Of a DNA stretch of 64,000 nt, positions 1 through 11,180 are shown one piece after another (within the stretch, counting starts at the first letter, position 1; each line of letters opens with the position of its first letter). The notes below the pieces were generated by a model. It did not search any database, was not told the origin of the DNA, and was given only the letters and a program-made list of their open reading frames with translations. A program made the position numbers and the translations under genes. The stretch is taken from the NCBI GenBank assembly GCA_018257865.1, contig JAEUBA010000112.1, positions 19,431-83,430 on the forward strand, written 5' to 3'. The stretch comes from Stereocaulon alpinum (lineage: Eukaryota; Ascomycota; Lecanoromycetes; Lecanorales; Stereocaulaceae).

Positions 1-338
1 GATGGGTGTCACAGCAACGACCAAAGTAATCACGACGATACAGTCATCATTCATCTCCAGAAAGAGATCGAGGTAATACAACCACCTAGTGGTCCACTTT
101 GTGTGCTGATCGTAAGGATATTGATACGAGGGCAGAATTCACTTCCCTTTTGGCCCTGTGAACGGCAAACCGAGTATTCGGGGTCTAGCGAACACAGAGA
201 TAGATACTTGATCACAAACCTCCCGTGAATATTCGGAACTCCGAAGCAATTCTGTACCTACGCTTTGTCTTCAGCCAGAACTCTTAAAGCCTGGAATCTG
301 ACTATCACATTGGCCGGGATCACATCAAGGTTCCCACA
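1..338. other. 5' intergenic stretch
   Basis: No reading frame with coding character was found. It probably contains the promoter of the FAD oxidoreductase gene that starts at 339. Confidence 0.5.
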
Positions 339-1748
339 ATGTTGTCCAGGCTCCTGCTCACCGCTTCTCTTGTGGTACTTGCAACCAGCCTACCCATCAT
401 CAACACAGACGATCATAGCCCCTCGTCCATCATCACACGCGACGTCTGCATCATTGGCGGCGGCTCTACTGGCACGTACAGCGCAGTCAACCTCCACAAC
501 AAGGGGAAATCTGTGGTGGTCATCGAAGCTCAAGACAGACTAGGCGGCCACACCAACACCTATACTGACCCAACTACCAACGAGACTATCGACTACGGCG
601 TCGTATATTTCCACAACACCAGTGTCGTCAACAAATACTTTGCTGGTCTCAACATTGCGCTTACAGAACCTGTTCTTAGCACACCTGGTCAGACATCCAC
701 CTATGTAGATTTCCAAACCGGCAAGGTTGTTGTTGGGTATACGCCAGAGGATCCTACAGCTGCGCTTGCTACATACGCGGCTCAGCTTGCAAAATACCCC
801 TATGTTGAGACCGGATTCGATCTCCCCAATCCCGTGCCAGCGGATCTGCTACTTCCCTTTGGAGATTTTGTGAAGAAGTACGCATTACATGACATGGTTG
901 GATTCCTCTTCCAATTTGGACAGGGTCTCGGTGACATTCTTTCACAACTCACACTGTACGTTTTCAAGAACTTTGGGAAAGGTATCTTGGACAGTCTACA
1001 AACGGGGTTCTTGGCCACGCTCGACCAAGACAACAGCGAGATCTACATCAGGGCCCTTGCAGTACTTCGTCAAGATGTTCTGCTACGGAGTCATGTCTTG
1101 GCCGTGGATAGGAGCGCAACCAGCAGCGGTGGCTGTGTCAAAGTACTTGTACACACTCCACAAGGCCTGAAACTCATCCTGGCGAAGAAGCTCATCCTGA
1201 CTATCCCTCCTAAGCTAGATAACCTCGAAGGTTTCGACCTCAGTAGTGAGGAGACAAACCTCTTTGGACAGTTTGAGAACAGTGCTTACTACACCGGCTT
1301 GATCACTGGCACAAACATCCCAGACTCTGTCACCGTGACTAATATCGGCGCAGCTACGCAGTACGACCTTCCAGTCCTTCCAGCCGCCTACTCTATCTCG
1401 CCTACACGCGTTTCTGGTTTGCATGATGTCAAGTTTGGTAGTGCATATGCACTGCCTGATGAGCAGGTGATGGCAGATGTCATTGCTAGCATCAAACGAA
1501 TCAACGCTGCTGGAACATTTGCTTCCACAACCATGGCGGAGCCAACTTTTGCAGTCTTTGCGAGCCATACGCCCTTTGAACTCACGGTACCAAAGGAGGC
1601 AATTGAAGCTGGCTTCTACAAAAGATTGTATGCTTTGCAAGGTGTGAGGGAAACGTGGTATACAGGTGCAGCGTGGCATACACATGATTCATCGTTGTTG
1701 TGGGCCTTTACGGACGGCGTGTTGGAAAGAGTTTTGGAGGGGTTGTGA
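339..1748 (+). CDS. Secreted FAD-dependent amine-oxidase-like oxidoreductase
   Basis: Single-exon protein of 469 residues. It begins with a hydrophobic signal peptide (about residues 1-18) and continues with a Rossmann FAD-binding motif (GGGSTG, residues 40-45, then the acidic residue E63 and DRLGGH at 66-71). This is the N-terminal pattern of the flavin amine oxidase / protoporphyrinogen oxidase fold. A C-terminal stretch (TGAAWHTHDSS) resembles the second flavin-contacting segment of that family. Fungal relatives include beta-cyclopiazonate dehydrogenase-like enzymes and many uncharacterised secreted oxidoreductases. The substrate cannot be deduced. The first ATG (339) is chosen because it gives the signal peptide. 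Length is normal for the family and no intron is needed. No secondary-metabolite core gene lies next to it. Confidence 0.86.
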   Translation: MLSRLLLTASLVVLATSLPIINTDDHSPSSIITRDVCIIGGGSTGTYSAVNLHNKGKSVVVIEAQDRLGGHTNTYTDPTTNETIDYGVVYFHNTSVVNKYFAGLNIALTEPVLSTPGQTSTYVDFQTGKVVVGYTPEDPTAALATYAAQLAKYPYVETGFDLPNPVPADLLLPFGDFVKKYALHDMVGFLFQFGQGLGDILSQLTLYVFKNFGKGILDSLQTGFLATLDQDNSEIYIRALAVLRQDVLLRSHVLAVDRSATSSGGCVKVLVHTPQGLKLILAKKLILTIPPKLDNLEGFDLSSEETNLFGQFENSAYYTGLITGTNIPDSVTVTNIGAATQYDLPVLPAAYSISPTRVSGLHDVKFGSAYALPDEQVMADVIASIKRINAAGTFASTTMAEPTFAVFASHTPFELTVPKEAIEAGFYKRLYALQGVRETWYTGAAWHTHDSSLLWAFTDGVLERVLEGL

Positions 1749-2450
1749 GTACTTTAAGAGGTGTGGCATGCATCTGCAGGCTAGGATTCTTGTCAGTCAG
1801 GTTTGCGGCAAAAGACATATCTCAGATCAATGTGTCAAGCCATCGATCAGCGTGCGCCTTCAATCAAGGTTAGGTAATTGTAGCCAATAGGAATGAGAAG
1901 AAAAGTTGGCCGTAGCGGATGAATCGCCTTGACTAAGTGGTGTTTAGTTGAAGAGTAATTCTATCATTCTTAGGGCTGACAGAGAGGTATTTGTCAGGGA
2001 CTAGGCTGGACCGGAATGGTGGGAAGGCCTGAATGTAATAGATCACTACTACGAGCAGAAACAGCTATGTACGAGGCCTACAAGACATATGTAGGTGGCT
2101 GCGGCTCAGGCACTAGGCCTGCTATGGTTTAGGCTATGGAGCTGGCTCCATGACAACGAATTCCAGTTATTATAGGGCTGAACTCTTGGCCTGCTAAGAC
2201 TCTTAGCCAAAACCTGGATACGCACTCAACTCGGAATAACATGTGAATAATTGTCGTGAAGATGTTCGGATGTGGCCAGGGCCGATACCACAAAATTTCG
2301 TTCTGTGTCACTTAAAAGCTCAAATCCCCAACCCCCCGCAACTGATTCCCACATCTTCGGCCTTCCTCATCTTTCTGTGATCACCGACCACACCAGCTCA
2401 AAAATCTCCAAAACGACATTCAATCTCTTTAGACCTCGATAAACATAATT
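1749..2450. other. Intergenic stretch
   Basis: About 0.7 kb between two plus-strand genes. Only short frames without conserved motifs are visible. It presumably holds the terminator of the upstream gene and the promoter of the trypsin-like gene. Confidence 0.5.
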
Positions 2451-4400
2451 ATGAGCTCATCACAGTTTGTCCCACTGTCCTCACGGCCTACGGTTTTTCC
2501 GCCTGGGCAAAAGGAGTCCTTGAAGAGAAAATACGAAGCACTCTCGCGTTCAAAGTCCAGTTCAGGATCTTCTTCAGATTCATATAACGGACCGGCTGTT
2601 ACCATTCGCGAGACCCGAGCGTCATTCCCCTCCCCAGCTCCAAAGCTTCGCTTGTACATCAAAGGAATTCCTTACCTATCTCCGAGCTTACCTCTTTGGC
2701 GCGAGTGCCTTGCGGAAGCAAAGTCTATCATTAAACAGGAAGAGCTTGACTTTGACAGCATAAGCCTAGACATAGTCAAAGGAGCGGACGAAAAGCATTC
2801 AAAGCCAACGATTATGATAAGAGTGCCGGAGGGCACAGACAAGTCTCGCTGGCGCTCCATACTCATCACAATAGGCCAAATGCTTCACGTGAAGAACTCG
2901 CTGAAGCTGCAAGTCATGATCATTGAGCCTGAGGTTGAAGAGCATGATAGAGCGTTCAGTATCGAAGCAAATGACCCTCTGATGCATGTATGGCCTAGGA
3001 GCCTAAAGAAGCCGATATACAAACTAATTGAGGACATGGACTGGGTGGAGCTGTCTGTATGTAACTGGGGACGTACTAGGGACTCAGCAAAACCTACTGT
3101 CCTTATAATCGTCGAAGAGGAGATAGAAGGGGCTTGGGACGAGGTATGCCGAAAGATTAGCGGCATATGTGCCGCGTCTGGACTGCCGAGTCTGCAGGTT
3201 GTTGTGGAGGAAGGGGAACTAACGGGGGCGTTCAAGGCGGAAGATGCTGGACACAAACAGGGCTATCAGTCATATGAGGAAAATATTCCAATGGGCCATT
3301 CAATTGGTGTAGAGGAAAAAGGCGCTGGAACACTTGGAGGATACCTCAACCTTGTTGACCCCAAAAACCCCGCAAATAAGACCACGGTCTTCTTGACGAG
3401 TTGGCACGTGGTACGCCCCTCAGACACTAAGTTGCCAGTTGGTACGTATCACTATTTCATACCTGGATTGTGGTGAATACTGACCAGATCTAGAATGGGA
3501 TAACGGACCTCGTAAATATGGGGAGTGGCCGAAGGGTATATCCAACGTCATACAGTCTCCAGCCCGCTCTGATGTTGCTTCGGGAATCGCATACCATTTA
3601 GCTGCGATCGAAACCTTCAAGAGCAGTGCAACTTGGCATATACTAGAATCGAAAGTCAGGGACGGCACGGCCGATGATGACCAGCGGGATTTGTTCGCAC
3701 GCCGAATTCAAAGTGTAAAAAACTTACAAGACCAAGTGGATTACCTCCATTTTATCGACAACAAGGCCTCGTTAAGGTTGGGGCAATGCAAAATGGCATC
3801 AGGATATAGGAAAGCACATCTAGCCAATTCGGATGAAGGCGTCAAAGGCTCCTATGCTCTTAATTGGGCTATTGGTGAGGTAGCTAGGGAGAGGATCGGA
3901 GGAAACTTGGTAAGTAAAACATCGGACCTCTTATACGCCATTCATGCTGAGTATTTATACAGTTGCCCACCCAAGATGCATTGGACCAAGCGGGTGGTAT
4001 GGAAAGATTCTCACTCGAGGGCAAAACCCATTGTACCGGCGTCAGCACCTTGCACGCCGGCCTAGACGTTTTCAAAGTTGCACGGACTACTGGTCTCACC
4101 GTTGGAGCGATAGAACCACTTTCAACGTATGTGAGAGTTACAAAACCGTCAAACAGCAAACAGAAGGCGCCTATACGGAGGACTCTGGATACTTATGCAG
4201 TCCGGGGCTTGTACGAAACGCTCTTCAACAAGGGTGGAGACTCCGGAGCATGGATCCTAGACCCACGAGGAAAGCTTGTGGCTCTTCTTTGGGGTTGCTG
4301 CGAGAGCAGTGGTCATGGTTACTTTACGCCCATCCAACTTGTCATCGACGACATTGAGAAATCTACAGGAAAGAAGGTTGAGATGTATCAGGGCCATTAA
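2451..4400 (+). CDS. Trypsin-like (S1-fold) protein with duplicated N-terminal module
   Basis: Three exons (2451-3441, 3488-3909, 3963-4400) join in frame to 616 residues. Introns are GTACGT..CCAG and GTAAGT..ACAG. The C-terminal half has chymotrypsin-fold landmarks: GTLGGY before the His motif TSWHVV (H319), and the Ser motif GGDSGAW (S565). The segment that normally carries the catalytic Asp (D-W-A) reads YALNWAIGEV, with Asn at 456, so full protease activity is doubtful. Residues about 67-165 and 185-270 look like two copies of one alpha/beta module, each ending KPT-(I/V)-(M/L)-I followed by a helix and a beta-rich LQV segment. No signal peptide is present, so it is probably intracellular. 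Similar large trypsin-like proteins are common hypothetical proteins of filamentous ascomycetes; the function is unknown. Confidence 0.8.
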
Positions 4401-5496
4401 GCGTCGCCTATAGTATCCTGTTGAATCTGCAAATGTTTCACATGGCGTAAGGCGGGAAGCTTGCCCGCAAGCACCAGCTGCTCGGCAGCACCATTCAGTC
4501 CTCCTCAACCCTCAAACCCAAACCATCCAATTCCGCCTTCATCCATCTCAAAAATAGATGCCTAATATCTCCCCTAGTCGTGCCTAGTCGTATACACAAA
4601 AGTCGATTCAAATACATCAGAACTTACGAACCATTTCGCCCGCTGGCCACCATACAAATACCCCCTCGGCACAGCACAACAACCTCCAACCGGCCTTTCG
4701 TAACGCGCCAATACCAGAATCTAGCAAGGCTACAGGCTTCCTACATTACGAGATCAAGAGCTAGGACTACACGCACTACAGATTAGGGTTCGCCTATCAC
4801 TTGCCGCTTCTATTCTCATCCTTGCGGCTCCAAGCTAGGCTCTGCAGCCTTGTTGTGCGTCTCGAGGCGGATAGTACACTAGCAACTTTACTGGAACTAT
4901 TTGCCGTCGCCTCCGACAATGACGGTGGGGATTAGGAGAGCGAAGGCTAAGGAGACGGTCTGGGAGCGGGTCAGCGAGCTCGAGTACGGGCTATGCTAGG
5001 AAATTTAGACGTGATGCGTTGGTCTGATGTGCGCTCTTTTGCTACCCTACGGCTTGACAGCGTCAGTCTATTGCAGTTGTATCTCGAATGGAAGCCTGTG
5101 TATAAGGCTGCATATGCGTGTTGACCTTAATCAAATATATTGATCTCATTCCATCCCATACGAAGCTATTTGGTTTCATTAGTGCGTATGTCAATTTCGT
5201 ATGCTTGCCACAGAACAGTCTGCTATGGCATACAAGCGTATTTTTGGACATTGGACAGGAGATGAACAAGTCATGATCGACGTTTTCACAATTTTCATCT
5301 GGGTGCGCTAATTCTAACAGGCTTCCGAATAGCTTAAAGCCAGCGAATGTATGGCTCTCAGTTGATGGATGCATACAGCACTGTGTTTACATCTTTGAGC
5401 ACATATCGAGGCCAGCAAGAATCCAACGTTCAGCGGATCATAGTCCAACTACTTTTCCGCCTCCTCGGTCCCTGCGGTGGTGTCATAGTTGACATT
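4401..5496. other. Intergenic stretch between convergent genes
   Basis: About 1.1 kb between the 3' ends of the trypsin-like gene (+) and the 2OG oxygenase gene (-). Short frames at 4580-4786 and 5063-5374 show no recognisable motif. The part around 4.75-5.0 kb could be an old, stop-containing coding remnant but nothing identifies it. Confidence 0.4.
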
Positions 5497-7128
5497 CTAT
5501 CCTTCACGGAGCTCTGTCCTGACCTTGGCGTCGAACCTAGGCACCGTGACCAGAATAGCTGCTGTAGAGTAATGCCACGCTATGCTCGGCTGATTGCCAT
5601 ACTTCACGAATCTAATCAGTAAGGATTTGGCCAATTATTAACAGCTTGCACGTACCGCTAGATGAACAAGAGCGATCTCTTGATGTCCTGGTCCGCCGAA
5701 CCAGTGAATATCCTTTCGCCAGTTCGACCTCCATGCGTCGGTTACGATCTCTCGCACGCTTTGACTTTCGTCATGGCCGCCTTCCTCACTTATCTGGATT
5801 CCATGGAGCCCAGTAGCTACCAGTTCAGCGTTGAATGCTTCATCGTTAGAGTCGACTTCGAAGTCGCTACCACGTTCGTCTTCGAGGTCTTCGAGGTCTT
5901 CCATTACGGCGTGCATCCGAACGGTGAGACCCAAGTGATAAAAAATGGCATAGTAGATTGCGTCGAGACCTTTCAAAGCCATCGGGAGACGCTCTCTGTG
6001 GTAGTCCGAGGTGTGAGCATATGCATGTCGACAATAGAACCCTAGAGTACCGCCTAGATTGAGGAACGATATCAGCAGATGAGTTCCGAAGACAAGCTTC
6101 AGGGACTGACCGTCCTTCATAAATGCTGGCGAGGCTAGAGCCTCTTTAATTCGATGGTAAAGGACCGTGGAACCTAGATCATGTGTTGACAAGTCTCGCA
6201 TTATGCCGCCAACTCGCTCGTGGACATAGAGGTTGTATGTCAAGGTGATACGGTGACCAGTCTTGACCTCTTTCACCTCATGCTCACAGTCGCTGTAGAA
6301 TGCTGCCCACTGAATGCTCTGATCGTCTTCTGTATGACCCTTGTTGCTCCAATCCCATTCTACGTGACGGCCACAATGGGCCACACGCAGTTGTCCACCT
6401 TGATGGGCATTTGGAAGGCAGACGACCAGGGAGCCAAATTGAGTAGCTCCACGAGGAGTGTCAACGTGGGGACGGAACTTCCCCGACGGGCCAGAGTAGA
6501 CCTTTCGGGTGATCAGTTAGAATACTGTCCATACGTTGTGTGGTAGACATACGTTGAGTTTGTAGAGTTCTGCGATGACTCCCAGATGCTCTTCCCAGAT
6601 AAATTCAGTGTCTGTAAATGGCGTCGTGATTCCTGGTAGCAGACTTTCAGCAATGGCATTGATGATTCCGACATCATGAGGGTGGAAATTAGTAGAGAAT
6701 TGGTCGCTGTCAAGTTTGGCTGCCTTCCGATACGACTCGTCCAACACTTCTTCACCCTTCTTGCCGAACGTAGCTGGGGAACAGTCTTCTAGTAGCTCCA
6801 TGATATCAGCTTGCCCCTTCGTTCCTTCGGCAGCTGGAGGGAGTGTCAATTTGCGAGTTGCTTTGCCCGAGGGAAGGTCCCAACGCAAGGTCACGGGGGG
6901 TGATATAAGTTGCTTTTTATTAGTAGTCACGCAGTCAAAGCGAGAGTCGTCACCAGCGACAATTGGAATTGATCCCCTACAGCTGAATGCAGACTTATGG
7001 GAAGACAAAGCACCGTGTATCTGGTCCAGGAAAGCTGTTTCCTCCACGTTCTCATCCTCTGAAACGGAGAGGGCCACTTCATCTTGGGAGCTAGACATAG
7101 TCATTGAAGACAAGAGCAGAATTGTCAC
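5497..7128 (-). CDS. 2-oxoglutarate-Fe(II) dioxygenase family protein
   Basis: Three exons on the minus strand (7128-6553, 6501-5656, 5601-5497) splice to 508 residues. The first join restores a motif split by the intron: YKLN then VYSGPSGKFRPHVDTPR. The iron ligands are visible as H204 and D206 (HVD) and H266 (DCEHEV), with the 2-oxoglutarate-binding Arg at 276 (TGHRITLTYN). This is the double-stranded beta-helix core of fungal 2OG-Fe(II) oxygenases. The last exon was placed by the family's C-terminal pattern LA-YGN..S....YS.AAILV, which appears only if the acceptor at 5602 (GAAG) is used; an upstream TTAG acceptor gives a poorer tail. An acidic stretch (residues about 345-360) interrupts the C-terminal half. 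Alternative starts lie at M9 and M11. The substrate is unknown; no signal peptide. Confidence 0.83.
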
Positions 7129-7823
7129 TCATGGAAAATTTATCTTGTATCTTGAATAAGGTAGAGGGTGAGCCTTGATGTATGTGAAAGTTCTCCGCGC
7201 CCTTGCTCGCGCCTGACCCCCTTACTTCGCTACCAGCAAAACATTCTCATACCTAGTTCTACGTACGTACTCGGAGGTTAGCAAAACGTCCTATGCGCTG
7301 CTTAGGGGTTGAGGGCGAAACTTTGGAGCTCAACAAAACAAAAGACTGGACCTCGTGTAGCTCCCAGTGGGCAAGCCGTGATATCGACGTGCTATCGACG
7401 TGCAGCAATGAGTCACAGCCGCATCATCCACGACGCGATGTCACGTGCATCTGTGTGCTGATAAGGGGTGAACTTCAACGCATTCCAGTCACTGCTATTG
7501 GATGTTGGCTGCATGTCTAGGCTCTAAAAGCGTTCATGTCCGTTCTCACACGCGACCACGAAAATGGGCACGCAAGAAAACGTCAGCTTTCTAGCCCAGA
7601 GAGTGAACGGTGACTGAATCCAACGATCTGCAACGCCCCCTCGGTAGCAGCGTCACTCTGCATCTCCAGCCGTCCGGGGGACTTGGAATTCGTATTTCAA
7701 GAACAAATTGCAAGCCTCGATTCCTTCACGACTGCTTCTGTACAGCAATACTGAGCGGGCCAGAGCCGATCTGCAGAAACGTTGTGCATGACTTATACGG
7801 AGTAAGGTAGGTAGCAACTTAGG
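7129..7823. other. Intergenic stretch upstream of the 2OG oxygenase gene
   Basis: About 0.7 kb without a convincing gene. It includes a CACGTG hexamer near 7443, a possible bHLH site. It is bounded on the right by the MITE. Confidence 0.4.
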
Positions 7824-8331
7824 TATCCCTTTGACCGGCAGAAAAGCACACCCTGCGGGAACTAAGCCCTATAGGGCTGTGTATGCTGCTGAGGAGTCTC
7901 ATCATGATTTTCTGGGTGGGTGGCCCCTAAATAAGGCGCCTAAACCAGCTACTACAGCGGGTTAGTACCGTAATAATGCGGATCCCTAGGGTAACTTTAG
8001 GGCCTAGGTCCCAGGATGGTTCCAGGGTACTTAGATATCGAATCTTAAGGTAAAAAGCGTCTGATTTACAAGCTTTGCCCCCGGTGCAGACTTCATACAT
8101 TTAGCTAGATAATCCGGCGGAGATAAATTAAGATGGCAATAGTTATATATATTAATTTTGGTAGGAATCGCTGCAAAATTGATATATCTATGCATATCAT
8201 AACTATTGTTTACTTTCTTAATTTAGCGCCAAAAATCGAGGACTAGCGCCGGAGGTCGGTGTTTATACACGTACTAGCACCTAATCGGGTTTAGATCTGG
8301 GGGGTGTGCTTTTCTGCCGGTCAAAGGGATA
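7824..8331. mobile_element. Tc1/mariner-type MITE with 28-bp TIRs and TA target duplication
   Basis: A 28-bp perfect inverted repeat opens at 7826 (TCCCTTTGACCGGCAGAAAA...) and closes at 8329. Each end is flanked by TA (7824-7825 and 8330-8331). The element is about 504 bp, AT-rich inside and has no transposase frame. The interior has a second imperfect palindrome (arms about 8125-8146 and 8199-8224), so one strand can fold back over much of its length. TA duplication plus TIRs starting TCCCTTT fits a non-autonomous Tc1/mariner (Fot1/pogo-like) derivative; the family assignment is inference. Confidence 0.82.
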
Positions 8332-8671
8332 GAGTGCCAAGACCCTGTTTGGCGGAAACGACAGGAGTGTAGATTTATCATATATCTTGGCAGACGTTCC
8401 ACCCATCACACAAGTGCAATGGCTTCTAAAGCCTGCATGCTTTCTTCCCTCGACTGGCGAGAGAGTCCTGTCAGCCATAGGGGCCCCATATCTCTCCACG
8501 CAATGTGATACTACCCCAGGTGTGACAACCTTGACAGCTTCGAACATACTTTCGTTGCAGCTACGTCATTCAATCGGCGGCGATGCCGACTCTTCCATTC
8601 GCCATGCGTGAATCTCTAGTATTCTACAGGCGACCTACACCTTTACTAGCCAGCGCGTGGCTTAGAGCACT
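8332..8671. other. Promoter region of the aldo-keto reductase gene
   Basis: About 340 bp between the MITE and the aldo-keto reductase start. No gene is seen. Confidence 0.4.
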
Positions 8672-9732
8672 ATGGCACCAGAGCCCAATTCTGCAGTTAA
8701 GGTGGTCTTTGGGGCCATGACCATTGGCAATGGCCAGGAACAATCCCGAGTCAGCGACCTCTCCGAAGCCGGCAAGATCCTCGACATCTTCCAATCCTAC
8801 GGTCACAACGAAGTCGACACCTCTCGCTACTATGGTAGTGGCACGTCCGAAGAATATCTTGGGAAGCTCAATTGGCAAGAGAGGGGTATTGTCATGGACA
8901 CAAAATTCTATCCCACTGTGGGAAAGAATATGGACCAAGATCAGTGGACACACAGACCTGAGCATTTGCGTGAGAATCTGAAACGCTCGCTCAAGGCGCT
9001 GAATGCGAAGAAGATCGACATGTGGTATCTACACGGGCCGGACAGGACAACGCCTTATGTTGATACCATGCGTGAAGTCAACAATCTACACAAAGAAGGC
9101 TATTTTGACAAGTTCGCAATCTCAAACTACATGGCGTGGGAGGTGGCCCAAATCTGCGAGATGTGCGAGGCACATGGCTGGGTTAAGCCCGTTGTGTACC
9201 AAGGCATTTACAACGCGCTCAACCGGACTGTCGAAGCTGAACTATTCCCCTGCCTACGCCACTACGGAATGGGCTACTACGCGTACAATCCACTCGGTGG
9301 TGGCTTCTTCACTGGTGCCTTTACGCGAGATACAGAGGTTGAGAAAGGGTCTAGATTCGATCCGGAGAAGTGGCAAGGCAAGATGTACAGGGCGAAATAC
9401 TTCAAGGACGAATACTTTGAGGCTCTTGATATTATCAAGCCGGCAGCAGAGAGACATGGTCTTACAATGGCGGAGGTGGCACTACGGTGGATGACGCACC
9501 ACTCGCAGCTGGGTAAGAAGTATCCAGATGCTATATTGATTGGGGCAAGCAGGTAAGTGACAGGCAGGTCTCTCAAAATATGGAAGTTGCGGCTGATGTT
9601 TGAGTCAGCACGAAGCATATCGAACAGAATCTAATTGACTTGGACAAAGGACCACTGCCGGATGATGTTGTAAGAGCCTTAGACGAGGCTTGGGAGAAGG
9701 TGAGACCCGTGACGAGTAGATACTGGCACTAG
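8672..9732 (+). CDS. Aldo-keto reductase (AKR7/aflatoxin-aldehyde-reductase-like)
   Basis: Two exons (8672-9552 and 9609-9732) join to 334 residues. The intron is GTAAGT..GTCAG and the join restores IGASS-TKHIEQN, the usual NADPH-binding segment near the AKR C-terminus. The AKR catalytic tetrad is complete: D49 (EVDTSR), Y54 (RYYGSGTSE), K78 (DTKFYP) and H121 (YLHGPD). SNY near residue 150 and the LRWM..H segment match AKR7-type enzymes, cytosolic NADPH-dependent reductases of dialdehydes and ketones. Length is typical. It stands alone, with the MITE only about 340 bp upstream of the start. Confidence 0.92.
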
Positions 9733-11180
9733 GGACTCAATTGCGGTATATTTTCTACAAGACTATGTTCACATCATAGTTTATTTGATAATCAGATAAC
9801 CTTGTGCCTCGTCCATATTTTGCTTACGTCCAAATTTGAAAAACCTCCATCAATTCACGAACAGCAACTTCTCCAATCAAACAGGGAACAAGGGGATTGA
9901 GAGTTCCTTCATCAGGTCTCTAGACAAGCTCATACATAGGAGCTTTTCCTCACAAGAGTCGTTAACAATTTTAAGACCCAAAATCATGATCATTGGCTAC
10001 GCGATTTTGCGTAGCGCCCTTTGGCTATTGTCTTTGTCGACGAAGCTGTCAGACAGACGATTGCGGCATTGAATTCGGAGAGTATGGAACTTCTGGTCCA
10101 CCGGTTTGGCGTTGACGGACTGTATTGCTTTTCAAGTCCGCACGGACTTGAAAACATGATATGCCAGCAGGCTTTCTGTCTATGGCTTTGACAAGGCTAT
10201 CAAGTCCCTCTATCACTGTCACCTGATAAACGAACGGCCTGGAGCTCCATGACATGTTGTAACCATCCACGTCCAAAGCTTCATCATCATTATCGAACAA
10301 GACCGTAAAGTGGTAAAAGCCAATGAGCACCGTAAGTACCATTCAACTACACTAATGGAGCCGAAATTGAGATAGCGCAGGGAGATACTGTTCGAAAGCA
10401 GGGGAATTTGCGGCGTAACGTTGCACAAAACGCGAGGATCAGGCTCCAGTCAACGGACAATGGCTTGATGGAAGTCCTGGATCAATTGTACTTATATGCC
10501 AAGGAGGGTAGTTACAAGAATCTAGTCAAGTCTGCGAGCCTTTAGTATTGATTGACGATGATCGAGAGGTAATAGTCTCCATGTCTGAGGGAAAGTACCC
10601 CTAGAGCCTGTAGCTTTACGCAGAGAGATACTCATCCATCTCTGGCAACTCCTAGCGGCATTTGAGATCGTTTTCCTAGTGAATGTAACGTCCTCGCGCA
10701 TAGTATCACGACATAAATGTTTGTTAATGTCAGAGTTAGGAACCGGGGTGTTGAAAACGGGATATGCCATTGACGCCGCAGAAGGTCAAGCGTACCATTA
10801 TGGAGGGAAGAGGTAATGGATGAACCCGGACATACTAGCCGTGACTTAAAGTAGAACAATCTTACTTATGAGAATTGCAGCTCATATCTCCTCTAGAAAG
10901 GAAATCTTAGAAGCACGTAATGACAACAGCTTGGAAGTACTTTGTAGTAGTCTCACGCTAGCAGGGGTAGTGCGGTTGCCTGATGTTGCCTTGTAGCGGG
11001 CAATAAAACCCATGGGACCAAACAAGTACATTCTCCGAGCACGCCAGCCTTTCAAGCCTTGCTTTGATTTCCAACTCATCTCATCCCCCTAAACAAAGTC
11101 CTGCGGCATCTCTGGAGAACAGCCCACTTCAGCCAGTCGTCAAGACTGATACGTGCTCTGAACTCGATACTTCCTTGATC
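9733..11180. other. Intergenic stretch with a 26-bp palindrome
   Basis: About 1.45 kb without a supported gene. It contains the palindrome described at 10129-10154. Several open frames of under 100 codons show no motif. Confidence 0.45.
10129..10154. repeat. 12-bp perfect inverted repeat with 2-bp spacer
   Basis: Arms TTTTCAAGTCCG (10129-10140) and CGGACTTGAAAA (10143-10154) are exact complements around CA. The centre reads CCG-CA-CGG, a half-site arrangement of the kind bound by Zn(II)2Cys6 factors. A regulatory role is inference. Confidence 0.6.
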
